Shown here in pieces: positions 31,649 to 39,207 of a stretch of DNA of 39,207 nt. The notes beneath the pieces were generated by a model that saw nothing but the letters and a program-made list of their open reading frames with translations, searched no databases and was not told the DNA's origin. The position numbers were made by a program, and so were the translations under genes. Location: assembly GCA_020200155.1 (NCBI GenBank), contig JAIVJG010000008.1, forward strand, positions 1 through 39,207. Reading direction: 5' to 3'. Numbering within the stretch: position 1 is the first letter of the stretch; each line of letters opens with the position of its first letter. Source of the DNA: Acidobacteriota bacterium. Its GTDB lineage: Bacteria > Acidobacteriota > Blastocatellia > Pyrinomonadales > Pyrinomonadaceae.

Positions 31649-33379
31649 CTATTGCTCCAACTGCGATGCCGGTATCTGCTTGTCTATCACGGGGCGGCCC
31701 GGCGCGTTGGCTAGTTCGGAGCCGAGGATAAAGATGGTGCGCGCGACCCTCTCCATCTTCTGATAGTCAATCTTGTCGGGCGAGTCCGACGGCTGGTGGT
31801 AATCTTCGTGGACGCCGTCGAAGAAGAAGATGATGGGGATGCCTTTGCGCGCGTAGTTGAAGTGGTCGCTGCGATAGAAGAGTCGTTCCGGGTCGCCCGG
31901 CTCGTCGTAGTGGAAGTTATATTTGAGATTAAGGTACGAATGATTGATCTGCTCGTTCAGGTCTGCGAGTCCGGTGCTCATCATCCGCGAGCCGATGACG
32001 TAAATCTCTTCGGGGCCGGTCAGCAGACGGTTCTTCGGGTTGGTGTCGCCATCCTTTTTGCTGCGCCCGATCATGTCTATGTTGAGTTGCGCGACGATCT
32101 GCTTGAGCGGGACGGTCGGATAGTTCGTGAAATACTCGGAACCCCACAAGCCCTTTTCCTCGCCCGCGTGCCAGACGAAGAGGATGGAGCGTTTGGGGCG
32201 CGGGCCGCGCGCAAAGGCTTCGGCCATCGTGAGCAGGGCGGTAGTGCCGGAGCCGTCGTCGTCCGCGCCGTTGCAGATCGAGTCGCCGTTGACGGGGCGG
32301 CATCCCCCGCCGTTGGCCCCGACGTGGTCGTAATGAGCGCCGAACGCCACGTATTCCTTCCTGAGCTTTGAATCGCGGCCTTCGAGAACGGCGACGACGT
32401 TCTGCGTGCTGGCCGGAGTTAACTTGATTTGCACGGAGAGACGCAGGCGTTTATTCGTCGAGAGAGCGAAGCCTTTGCCGGGTTGTCCGGCAAGCGCCGC
32501 CTGCAACAGTTGCGCGCCGTCGAGTTGCTCGCCCGCGAAGAGAGCGTCGAGCATCTCCGTGGATGGCATGATCATCAGAAGCTTTCCGGTAGACGGCTTG
32601 TCGCCAGAATCTTCGTCATCTCCCTGCCCGGCTCCCAGTTGCAAACGCTCGACCTGATAGCTGGTACGCGCGACTGATCTGGCCGCATAGCGCCACGCGC
32701 GTTCGTAGTTGCGCGGGACGAAGATGATGCCCTTCGCGCCGTGCCTCTGCGCGTAGCTGACGGGATTCTCCCAGTCGCCGGCCTTCAGTTCTCTCATGGC
32801 GACGCCGGACGGGATGGAAGTACCGCTGCCGGCCACGACCATGAACTTGTCTTTCACGTCCAACCCCTCATAGGCATTGACGTTCTTCGACTTGATAACC
32901 CATCCGTGCCCGACGTAGACGAGTTGGCCCACGGCCTCGCCGCTGTTGCTGCTGGTCGGGACGAAATCGTCGCCGACTTTAAAGGTCTGCCCGGCCAACT
33001 CGGCGCGCGTCTTGTCTCGATCAATCTCGGTGCGATTCAGAGCGATGCGCTGGAAGTATGAACCCTTGTCGCCCATCGGTTTGAACTTGAGCCGGGCGAG
33101 TTTGTCGGCGATGAACTTCGCCGTCGCGTTGAGGCCGGGCGAGGGCGTGTCGCGGCCAGCCATCTCGTCCGAAGCGATGAAATAAAGATACTCTTTCATC
33201 TGCTCAGCCGTAATGCGATTGGCCGCTTCGCGCTCGGCGGTGAACGAGGCGGAAGCGTTGGCGCTTGCAGCGGCGGGCGCAGTCGCCACGCTCCGGCCCT
33301 GCTGCGCGAGAGTGGCCGGCACTGGCTGCGACAACAGCGCGCAAAGCAGTACAAGGCCCGACAAATTCAATCTTCGCAT
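31649..33379 (-). CDS. Exported M28-family aminopeptidase with PA-domain insert
   Basis: The 576-residue product starts with a signal peptide (MRRLNLSGLVLLCALLSQPV) behind a good ribosome site (GGAGGA). A PA-type region (about 130-300, VGQLVYVGHGWVIKS) is followed by the M28 metallopeptidase domain with zinc ligands in AFGAHYDHVG, GADDDGSGTTALL, WHAGEEKGLWGSE (catalytic EE), LNIDMIGR and HQPSDSPDKID. Such enzymes release N-terminal amino acids outside the cytoplasm. The start was chosen by the signal peptide; the open frame runs further but over other sequence. It sits between two tRNA genes on the same strand. Confidence 0.92.
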   Translation of the reverse strand: MRRLNLSGLVLLCALLSQPVPATLAQQGRSVATAPAAASANASASFTAEREAANRITAEQMKEYLYFIASDEMAGRDTPSPGLNATAKFIADKLARLKFKPMGDKGSYFQRIALNRTEIDRDKTRAELAGQTFKVGDDFVPTSSNSGEAVGQLVYVGHGWVIKSKNVNAYEGLDVKDKFMVVAGSGTSIPSGVAMRELKAGDWENPVSYAQRHGAKGIIFVPRNYERAWRYAARSVARTSYQVERLQLGAGQGDDEDSGDKPSTGKLLMIMPSTEMLDALFAGEQLDGAQLLQAALAGQPGKGFALSTNKRLRLSVQIKLTPASTQNVVAVLEGRDSKLRKEYVAFGAHYDHVGANGGGCRPVNGDSICNGADDDGSGTTALLTMAEAFARGPRPKRSILFVWHAGEEKGLWGSEYFTNYPTVPLKQIVAQLNIDMIGRSKKDGDTNPKNRLLTGPEEIYVIGSRMMSTGLADLNEQINHSYLNLKYNFHYDEPGDPERLFYRSDHFNYARKGIPIIFFFDGVHEDYHQPSDSPDKIDYQKMERVARTIFILGSELANAPGRPVIDKQIPASQLEQ

Positions 33380-33526
33380 GAATCCTCCAGAGAAAATGAT
33401 TCCGACTGTGGAAGCAGTTACGCTCTGATGATAGGTGGAAGCGAGAAGGTTTGCCAGCCGCCGGCGTGGGAAAGCGCGTGAGCGGAACAATCTGCACGGA
33501 GGGCGGAAAACAAATGGAGAGGAAAA

Positions 33527-33599
33527 TACCCGCGGCAGGGGTCGAACCTGCGACCTCTTGCTCCGGAGGCAAGCGCTCTATCCACTGAGCTACGCGGGC
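33527..33599 (-). tRNA. tRNA-Arg, anticodon CCG
   Basis: The 73-nt minus-strand gene has acceptor GCCCGCG with CGCGGGT, D-arm AGCTCAGTGGATAGAGC, anticodon stem CTTGC/GCAAG with loop CTCCGGA (anticodon CCG), and T-arm GCAGGTTCGACCCCTGC. CCA is not encoded. A possible extended -10 element (TGCTATGTT) lies about 20 bp upstream. The first gene after it on this strand is the M28 peptidase. Confidence 0.95.
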
Positions 33600-33803
33600 A
33601 TCAAAGCTGTGGGCAAAAAGAACATAGCATGACTTAGTTTCCACTTTCCAGCGGAGGCACAGGCTTCGCGCCATGGCCGGCAATGCGGCGTCATGGGAGA
33701 TTTAACCTGACCGGCGAAATTCCCTGCCGAATCTGGCGCGTCGTCGTCGAGGTCGGATAGAATGATTGCGAACGAATAATTCCACACTCCATGAGGTGAA
33801 AAC

Positions 33804-36800
33804 GTGCTCCGAAGATTACCCCTCTGTTTGCTGACGCTCTCAATCGCGCTCACCGCGCAGGGCTTGCCGCCGCAAGACCCGCAGCAGAGTAAAGACAAGC
33901 AACCGCAAGACGCGCAGAAGAAGACTGAGCAATCGCAGGATGCCACGAAGAAGGCTGAGCAGTGGGACGTGGAGGGCGCGCACGGCCCGGCCTCGACCGT
34001 CGAGTTCGACACGGACGAAGGCACATGGATGAGTTGCGACGTGTCGCCGGACGGTCAAACAATCGTCTTCGACCTGCTCGGCGACATCTACGCCATGCCG
34101 CTCAAGGGCGGGCGGGCGGAACTTTTGTCCGGCGGCGCTTCGTGGGAGTCGCAGCCGCGCTTCAGTCCGGACGGCAAGCGCATCTCTTTCACCTCCGACC
34201 GCGACGGCGGCGACAACATCTGGGTGATGGACGCAGACGGGCGCAACCGCAGGCAGGTGACGAAAGAGACGCAGCGCCTTCTGAACAGCGCCGTCTGGAC
34301 ACCGGACGGGCAGTACCTCGTCGTGCGGAAGCATTTCGTGGATGTGCGCTCGCTCGGCGCGGGCGAAATCTGGATGTACCACATCAACGGCGGCGGGAAA
34401 GGCGTGCAACTCACCGAGAAGCCGAACTGGACGGCCAACATCGGCGAGCCGGCGGTTGACCCGCAGGGGCGCTTCGTCTACTTCGTCGCGAGCACCGCGT
34501 TCGACTACAACAAGAATGTCTACGACAGCATCTACTGGATCGAGCGCTACGATTTGACGAAGGGCCGCCGCGCCGTCTTCGTCCGTGGCGCGGGCGGCGC
34601 GATTCGCCCGCAGGTCTCGCCGGACGGCAAGCACCTCGCTTTTATCCGCCGCGTCGGTCTCAAGAGCGTGCTTTACCTGCGCGAGATCGAGTCGGGGCGC
34701 GAATGGCCCGTCTACGACAATCTCACGCGCGACCAGCAGGAGACGTGGGCCGTCTACGGCACATACCCCGGCTACTCGTGGACGCCCGACAGTAAATCAA
34801 TCGTCATCACCGCGCAGGGCAAGTTCGTCTGCGTCAACGTTGATAACAAGCAAGCTTCTCAGATTCCTTTCACCGCGCACGTCGCGCAGAAAGTGACGGA
34901 GGCCGTGCGCTTCCCGCAGAAGGTCGCGCCCGAACGGGACAACGCGCGGCTGCTCCGCTGGGCGGAGAGAAGCGGCGAACGCATCATCTACAGCGCGCTC
35001 GGCAAGCTTTACGTCAAAGAGGGCGACAGCAGCGCGCCGCGTCGCCTGCTGAACACGAGTTATCTTGAGTACGCGCCGAGCTTCAGCGCAGACGGCAGGC
35101 GCATTACTTTCGTCACGTGGAGCGACGCGGAGAAAGGCGCGGTCTGGGTGGCGAACTCCGACGGCACGGACGCGCGCAAGATTACGACGACGGGCGACCA
35201 GTATGCTAATCCCGTCTTCTCGCCCGACGGCACGAAGATCGCTTATCTCAAAGGGCGCGGCAGCGTCTATCACGACGAAGATTTGGCGAGCGAGTCGGTT
35301 TTCGAGATTCACTACTGGGACGGGCAGCGGCACAACTACGTGATGGATCTGCAAAGTCGCGGGACGAACGCGCGCATGCCTGTTCTGAGCTTCGACCCTT
35401 CCGGCGAGCGCATCTACTTCATGGAGTCTGGCGGCGGCCCCGGCGCGTCGCCTGCGGAGCCGACGCGTTTTCTCACATACCTGAGCAGCGTCAAGCTCAA
35501 CGGCGACGACGTGAAGCGCCACATCGAAGGCAGCTACGTTTCCGAGATTGTCCCTTCGCCCGATTACCAGTGGGTCTTCTTTAAAGAACTGCACAAGCTC
35601 TACGTCGCGCCGTTCCCGAAAGTGGGCAAGACCGTCAAACTCAGTTCGACGGAGACGACAGTGCCCGTCCGTGTCGTCTCGGCGCAATCCGGCGACTGGC
35701 TCGCGTGGTCGCCCGACAGCAAAGCGGTGCAGTGGACGCTCGGCGAGAATTTCCACGAGCAGAGCCTCGACAACATCAACAAGCAACTCGCAAAGGACGA
35801 GAAAACGCCCGCCCCGCGCGCGACGAAAATCGGCTTCGAGTTCGAGACGGCGCGGCCTCGCGGCCTCGTCGCGCTCACCAACGCACGCATCATCACCATG
35901 CGCGGCGATGAGGTGATTGAAAGGGGCAGCGTCCTCGTCGAAGACAACCACATCAAGGCCGTCGGCGCGAAGATTGGGATTCCGGCGAACGCACGCCGCA
36001 TTGACATGGCGGGCAAAACCATCATGCCCGGCTTGATTGACGTGCACTCGCACATGAGCTACGACACGCTCGACATCATCCCCGAAAAGCAGTGGCCTTA
36101 CTGGGCCAATCTCGCCTACGGCGTGACGACGACGCACGACCCCTCGGCGGCGACGCAGACCGTCTTCGCGCAATCAGAGATGGTCAAGTCGGGCGCGATG
36201 ACGGGGCCGCGCGTCTTCTCGACCGGCTTCATCCTCTACGGCGCGGAAAACCCGGAGAAGGCCGTCGTCAACTCCTACGAAGACGCACGCGCGCACCTCG
36301 AACGGCTCAAAGCCGACGGAGCTTTCTCCGTCAAGAGCTACAACCAGCTTCGACGCGACAACCGCCAGCGCATCATCAAGGCGGCGCGCGACACGCGGAT
36401 GATGGTCGTCCCCGAAGGCGGCTCAACCTACGCCTACAACATGACGATGATTCTCGACGGCCACACGGGCATCGAGCACGCCCTCCCCGTCGCGCCGCTC
36501 TACAAAGACGCCATTACCCTGTTCGCCAAAAGCCACACGCAGTACACGCCCACGCTCATCGTCGGCTACGGCGGCATCTGGGGCGAGAACTACTGGTATC
36601 AGCACACGAACGTCTGGCAGAACGAAAAGCTCCTGCGCTTCGTCCCCGCCGCGCGTGTTGACCCGCGCGCACGCCGTCGCATGCTCGTCCCCGAAGACGA
36701 CTTCTACCACTTCGAGCTGGCGAAGTCGGTTAAAGACGTGGTGCGCGCGGGCGGCAAGGCGCAACTCGGCGCGCACGGGCAGCTACAGGGACTCGGCGCG

Positions 36801-37121
36801 CACTGGGAATTGTGGATGCTGCAACAGGGGGGCATGACGCCGCTCGAAGCGCTCCGCTGCGCCACGCTCTACGGCGCGCAATATCTCGGACTCGACGGCG
36901 ACATCGGCTCGCTCGAAGCGGGAAAACTCGCCGACCTCGTGGTGTTGGACAAAAACCCTCTGGACAACATCCGCAACACGGAGAGCGTCAGCCACGTGAT
37001 GATTAACGGCGTGCTCTACGACACGCGCAACATGAACGAGGAATACCCGCAGGCCAGACCGCGCACGCCGTTCTTCTGGGAACGCAGGAGCGACGGCTCG
37101 ATGATTGATACGGAGCCTTGA
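33804..37121 (+). CDS. Exported beta-propeller / amidohydrolase fusion protein
   Basis: The 1105-residue product starts with a signal peptide (MLRRLPLCLLTLSIALTAQG) from a GTG with GAGGTG nearby, then a charged linker. Residues about 60-690 form a TolB/WD40-like propeller with repeated blades such as SPDGKRISFTSDRDGGDNIW and FSPDGTKIAYLKG. From about 695 comes an amidohydrolase domain: LTNARIITMRGDEVI, the metal site GLIDVHSHMS (H748, H750), later HTQYTPTLIVGYG and GAHGQLQGLGAHWELWMLQQ, ending in LEAGKLADLVVLDKNPLDNI. Related proteins are annotated as Tol-Pal-associated or imidazolonepropionase-like amidohydrolases, often beside peptidases. It probably acts on peptides or small amides outside the cytoplasm; the substrate is unknown. 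Confidence 0.9.
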   Translation: MLRRLPLCLLTLSIALTAQGLPPQDPQQSKDKQPQDAQKKTEQSQDATKKAEQWDVEGAHGPASTVEFDTDEGTWMSCDVSPDGQTIVFDLLGDIYAMPLKGGRAELLSGGASWESQPRFSPDGKRISFTSDRDGGDNIWVMDADGRNRRQVTKETQRLLNSAVWTPDGQYLVVRKHFVDVRSLGAGEIWMYHINGGGKGVQLTEKPNWTANIGEPAVDPQGRFVYFVASTAFDYNKNVYDSIYWIERYDLTKGRRAVFVRGAGGAIRPQVSPDGKHLAFIRRVGLKSVLYLREIESGREWPVYDNLTRDQQETWAVYGTYPGYSWTPDSKSIVITAQGKFVCVNVDNKQASQIPFTAHVAQKVTEAVRFPQKVAPERDNARLLRWAERSGERIIYSALGKLYVKEGDSSAPRRLLNTSYLEYAPSFSADGRRITFVTWSDAEKGAVWVANSDGTDARKITTTGDQYANPVFSPDGTKIAYLKGRGSVYHDEDLASESVFEIHYWDGQRHNYVMDLQSRGTNARMPVLSFDPSGERIYFMESGGGPGASPAEPTRFLTYLSSVKLNGDDVKRHIEGSYVSEIVPSPDYQWVFFKELHKLYVAPFPKVGKTVKLSSTETTVPVRVVSAQSGDWLAWSPDSKAVQWTLGENFHEQSLDNINKQLAKDEKTPAPRATKIGFEFETARPRGLVALTNARIITMRGDEVIERGSVLVEDNHIKAVGAKIGIPANARRIDMAGKTIMPGLIDVHSHMSYDTLDIIPEKQWPYWANLAYGVTTTHDPSAATQTVFAQSEMVKSGAMTGPRVFSTGFILYGAENPEKAVVNSYEDARAHLERLKADGAFSVKSYNQLRRDNRQRIIKAARDTRMMVVPEGGSTYAYNMTMILDGHTGIEHALPVAPLYKDAITLFAKSHTQYTPTLIVGYGGIWGENYWYQHTNVWQNEKLLRFVPAARVDPRARRRMLVPEDDFYHFELAKSVKDVVRAGGKAQLGAHGQLQGLGAHWELWMLQQGGMTPLEALRCATLYGAQYLGLDGDIGSLEAGKLADLVVLDKNPLDNIRNTESVSHVMINGVLYDTRNMNEEYPQARPRTPFFWERRSDGSMIDTEP

Positions 37122-37187
37122 AGAAATGGCGCAGGCGCGTGAGATTCGCGGCCCAGCCGCAAGAGAGAATCTTGGAGTCCAGGCAGA

Positions 37188-38213
37188 TTAAGCGAAGAGG
37201 CTGCTGATCGCCTTGTAGAGTAAGAATGAGATGGCCGAGATGATGGCCGCGAGCGGGATCGTCAGAACCCACGCCCACACGATGCGCCCGGCCACGCCCC
37301 ACTTGACCGCCGAGAGACGGCGCGTCGCGCCGACGCCGACAATCGCGCCCGTGATGGTGTGCGTCGTCGAGACGGGGATGCCGCCGAAGGTCACGCCGAT
37401 GATGGCAATCGCCGACGCCGACTCTGCGCTGAAGCCGCCGACCGGCTTGAGCTTGGTGATTTTCGACCCCATCGTGTGCACGATGCGCCAGCCTCCCGAC
37501 AGCGTGCCGAGGGCAATCGCAGCGTGGCAGACAAGCACTACCCAGAGCGGGATGTCTTTGGTCGCCGAAGTGTTCAGCCCCGAAGCGACGAGCACGCCCG
37601 CGATGATGCCCATCGTCTTCTGCGCGTCGTTGCCGCCGTGTCCGAGGCTGAAGAGGGCTGCGGAAAAAAGTTGACCCTTGCGGAAAAAGCCGTCAACGCG
37701 ATGCGGCGACCAGCTACGGAAAATCCACATCACCGCGACCATGATGAAGAAGCCGAGCAGCGCGCCGATAAGCGGCGAGAGGACGATGAAAATCACGGTC
37801 TTCGTCCACCCGGAAGGAAGAATCACACCGAACCCGCTCGCCGCCACCGCCGCGCCCGCGTAACCGCCGACAAGCGCGTGCGACGAGCTTGAAGGAATCC
37901 CGTAGTACCACGTAATCAGGTTCCAGACGATGGCCCCGATCAGCCCGCACAGCAGCACCCACAGTTGCCAGTCGTGCGGAATCGCCTTGATGTCAACCAT
38001 GTCCTTGCCGATGGTTTTGGCGACCGCCTCGCCGAGCACGAGAAAGGCGACGAAGTTGAAGAACGCCGCCCACACGACCGCCGCGCCCGGCGAGAGCACC
38101 CGCGTTGAAACCACTGTCGCGATGGAATTGGCCGCGTCGTGAAAACCGTTGATGTAATCGAAGACCAGCGCGATCAGGATGATGATGATGACGAATGTGA
38201 TGGTCACAGTCAT
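37188..38213 (-). CDS. pit: PiT-family inorganic phosphate transporter
   Basis: The 341-residue membrane protein has about ten hydrophobic segments and the two PiT signatures: FDYINGFHDAANSIATVVST near the N-terminus and GHGGNDAQKTMGI in the middle, with a third copy-like region GIPVSTTHTITGAIVGVG. It imports phosphate, probably as metal-phosphate with protons or sodium. It lies downstream of the DUF47 gene on the same strand, the usual partner. The 96 bp between them contain an inverted repeat that might lower read-through. Confidence 0.93.
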   Translation of the reverse strand: MTVTITFVIIIILIALVFDYINGFHDAANSIATVVSTRVLSPGAAVVWAAFFNFVAFLVLGEAVAKTIGKDMVDIKAIPHDWQLWVLLCGLIGAIVWNLITWYYGIPSSSSHALVGGYAGAAVAASGFGVILPSGWTKTVIFIVLSPLIGALLGFFIMVAVMWIFRSWSPHRVDGFFRKGQLFSAALFSLGHGGNDAQKTMGIIAGVLVASGLNTSATKDIPLWVVLVCHAAIALGTLSGGWRIVHTMGSKITKLKPVGGFSAESASAIAIIGVTFGGIPVSTTHTITGAIVGVGATRRLSAVKWGVAGRIVWAWVLTIPLAAIISAISFLLYKAISSLFA

Positions 38214-38220
38214 ATTGGGA

Positions 38221-38308
38221 GTGATGAATGATGAATGCGAAATGATGAATTAAAAGCGAACCGCCGGTCTTTTATTCATCATTCTGCACTCATCGCGCAT
38301 CATTTGCT
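38221..38308. repeat. Intergenic inverted repeat, ATGATGAATG type, copy 2
   Basis: The left arm 38221-38256 and the right arm 38269-38307 are inverted copies over about 35 bp with a few mismatches and small gaps; the loop is about 12 bp (CGAACCGCCGGT). Units of GATGAATGATGAATG recur within the arms. It reaches to the stop codon of the DUF47 gene at 38310. Its motif is shared with the shorter element at 13760-13807. Confidence 0.65.
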
Positions 38309-38309
38309 T

Positions 38310-38933
38310 TCACGCGTTCTTGATGATGACGCTTTCGATGATGTTGGCAACGTTCTCGCAGCGGTCAATGGTGGATTCGAGTTTCTCGTAGATGTCTTTC
38401 CATTTGATGACGACGAGCGGGTCGGGCATGCCCTGGAAGAGTTCGGCGATGGCTTTGTGATAGATGTCGTCGCCCTCGTTCTCTAAACGGTGCATCTCGA
38501 CGAGCCGTGGCGCGATACCTGCGGGGCGTTCCAGCGACGAGACGATCTCGTGCAGTTGGACGGCCATCCGTTGGATCACGTCTGCGAACTGACGCGCGTA
38601 GTCGGTGCTCGACTGCACGTTGTACATGACCATCGCGCGCGACACGTCGTCAATCAAGTCAACGATGTCGTCGAGCGCGCCGGAGAGCAGGTAGATGTCT
38701 TCGCGGTCGAAGGGAGTGATGAAGGAGGTGTTGAGCTTCGTCGAGATCGAGTGCGTCAGTTCGTCGCACGAGTGCTCGATGGCCTTGATGTTCGCCGCCG
38801 CCTGCGCGAACTGGCCGTCCGCCGTGGCGAGCATCTCGTTGAGCGCCCGCGCCGCGTCGAAGATGTACGAAGTCATCTGCCTGAAAAAAGAGAAATACTG
38901 TTCCTCTTTCGGTATCAAGCTGAAGCGTCCCAT
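38310..38933 (-). CDS. DUF47 / PhoU-like partner of the phosphate transporter
   Basis: The 207-residue, all-helical protein begins MGRFSLIPKEEQYFSFFRQM and is a DUF47 (Pit accessory) protein: PFDREDIYLLSGALDDIVDL is the signature, with EHSCDELTH and RLENEGDDIYHKAI carrying the E/DxxxD metal-binding pattern shared with PhoU. It should regulate the PiT transporter encoded next. The frame opens further upstream, but the ATG at 38933 matches the family start. GGAG lies about 12 nt away. Confidence 0.92.
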   Translation of the reverse strand: MGRFSLIPKEEQYFSFFRQMTSYIFDAARALNEMLATADGQFAQAAANIKAIEHSCDELTHSISTKLNTSFITPFDREDIYLLSGALDDIVDLIDDVSRAMVMYNVQSSTDYARQFADVIQRMAVQLHEIVSSLERPAGIAPRLVEMHRLENEGDDIYHKAIAELFQGMPDPLVVIKWKDIYEKLESTIDRCENVANIIESVIIKNA

Positions 38934-39066
38934 GAAAGAGTGTTCTCCGTTGCCGAGTTGTTTGTTAAAGAGAGCGGAAATATAGTCGAATGGGCGCGCG
39001 TTGTCTATACGAAAACTGAACACAGGCTAAACGCACCTGAACATTCGGCGTTTCTCGAAGTCGCCC

Positions 39067-39207
39067 TCAGATGGGGAAGTGCGGCAGCAATCGTCCCGTG
39101 CGTCGCATGTAGGCGCGATATTCGTCGCCGAACTGTTCAAGCATCATCGCTTCCTCCTTCGGGATGCGCCTGCACAGGAGAATGATTTGAAGCAGGCGCG
39201 GCACGGC
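39067..39207 (-). CDS. Isoprenylcysteine methyltransferase-like membrane protein, C-terminal end
   Basis: Only the last 46 residues are in the window; the rest lies to the right. They read RIPKEEAMMLEQFGDEYRAY then MRRTGRLLPHFPI, matching the C-terminus of ICMT/PEMT-family membrane methyltransferases (EE then FG-x-EY-x-x-Y-x-x-RT-x-R-L-P). These enzymes use S-adenosylmethionine; bacterial substrates are mostly unknown. It would run toward the DUF47 gene on the same strand with about 133 bp between them. Confidence 0.7.
   Translation of the reverse strand, partial: AVPRLLQIILLCRRIPKEEAMMLEQFGDEYRAYMRRTGRLLPHFPI

Noticed and set aside
34797-36173. Long minus-strand frame of 458 codons
   Set aside because: Antisense to the propeller/amidohydrolase gene and of shadow-type composition.
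1-39207. CRISPR array, prophage or insertion sequence
   Set aside because: No regularly spaced repeats, and no integrase, transposase or phage structural gene was seen in either strand.

Overview
The window looks like chromosomal DNA from a GC-rich Gram-negative bacterium, most likely an acidobacterium of the Blastocatellia type. That placement is an inference from gene content and style: exported S10 and M28 peptidases, a beta-propeller/amidohydrolase fusion, paired PilA-like pilins beside PilS/PilR, many two-component proteins, tRNA genes without encoded CCA, and no 16S rRNA to confirm it. There is no transposase, integrase, phage gene or CRISPR array. The content is ordinary chromosome broken by short dispersed repeats and one small accessory patch.

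Layout. 1-7.2 kb: the start of proS (minus), an FAD monooxygenase, a glyA reading frame that has lost about 95 internal codons, an antitoxin-like gene followed by a decayed toxin remnant, a secreted protein gene with a near-consensus promoter and a copy of a ~55 bp repeat on each side, a DinG-type helicase and queD. 7.3-13.7 kb: a signalling block, with a sigma-54 response regulator and a reduced histidine kinase on the minus strand, divergent from a plus-strand operon of receiver protein, RsbRD-like protein, HAMP/PAS histidine kinase and zinc-ribbon membrane protein. 13.8-23.6 kb (all minus): pilS-pilR, a pilin gene with a sigma-54 promoter, a second pilin, an O-antigen-ligase/TPR protein, then ABC permease, TPR protein and ABC ATPase. 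24-26.7 kb: the primary sigma factor rpoD, then an ECF sigma factor with a small zinc-binding anti-sigma factor.

26.8-28.3 kb is the least ordinary stretch. A 647 bp gap carries a textbook -24/-12 promoter, then about 235 nt that fold into several hairpins with G-rich loops and end in a terminator-like stem. The stems contain G-U pairs that work only in plus-strand RNA, so I call a candidate sigma-54-dependent non-coding RNA. Convergent to it is a tight operon of three tiny genes (SWIM zinc finger, four-cysteine zinc ribbon, unknown protein) with an extended -10 promoter and a perfect 7-4-7 palindrome upstream.

28.4-39.2 kb: threonine aldolase with a structured leader, an S10 peptidase, tRNA-Lys(CTT), an M28 peptidase, tRNA-Arg(CCG), a 1105-residue exported propeller/amidohydrolase, a PiT phosphate transporter with its DUF47 partner, and the end of an isoprenylcysteine methyltransferase-like gene.

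How the parts work together: PilS and PilR probably drive the sigma-54 pilin promoter; the adjacent ligase may act on pilin or another surface glycan; DUF47 and PiT form a phosphate uptake unit; the exported hydrolases suggest use of peptides from outside the cell. The candidate sigma-54 RNA may answer to one of the two NtrC-family regulators in the window, which is inference.
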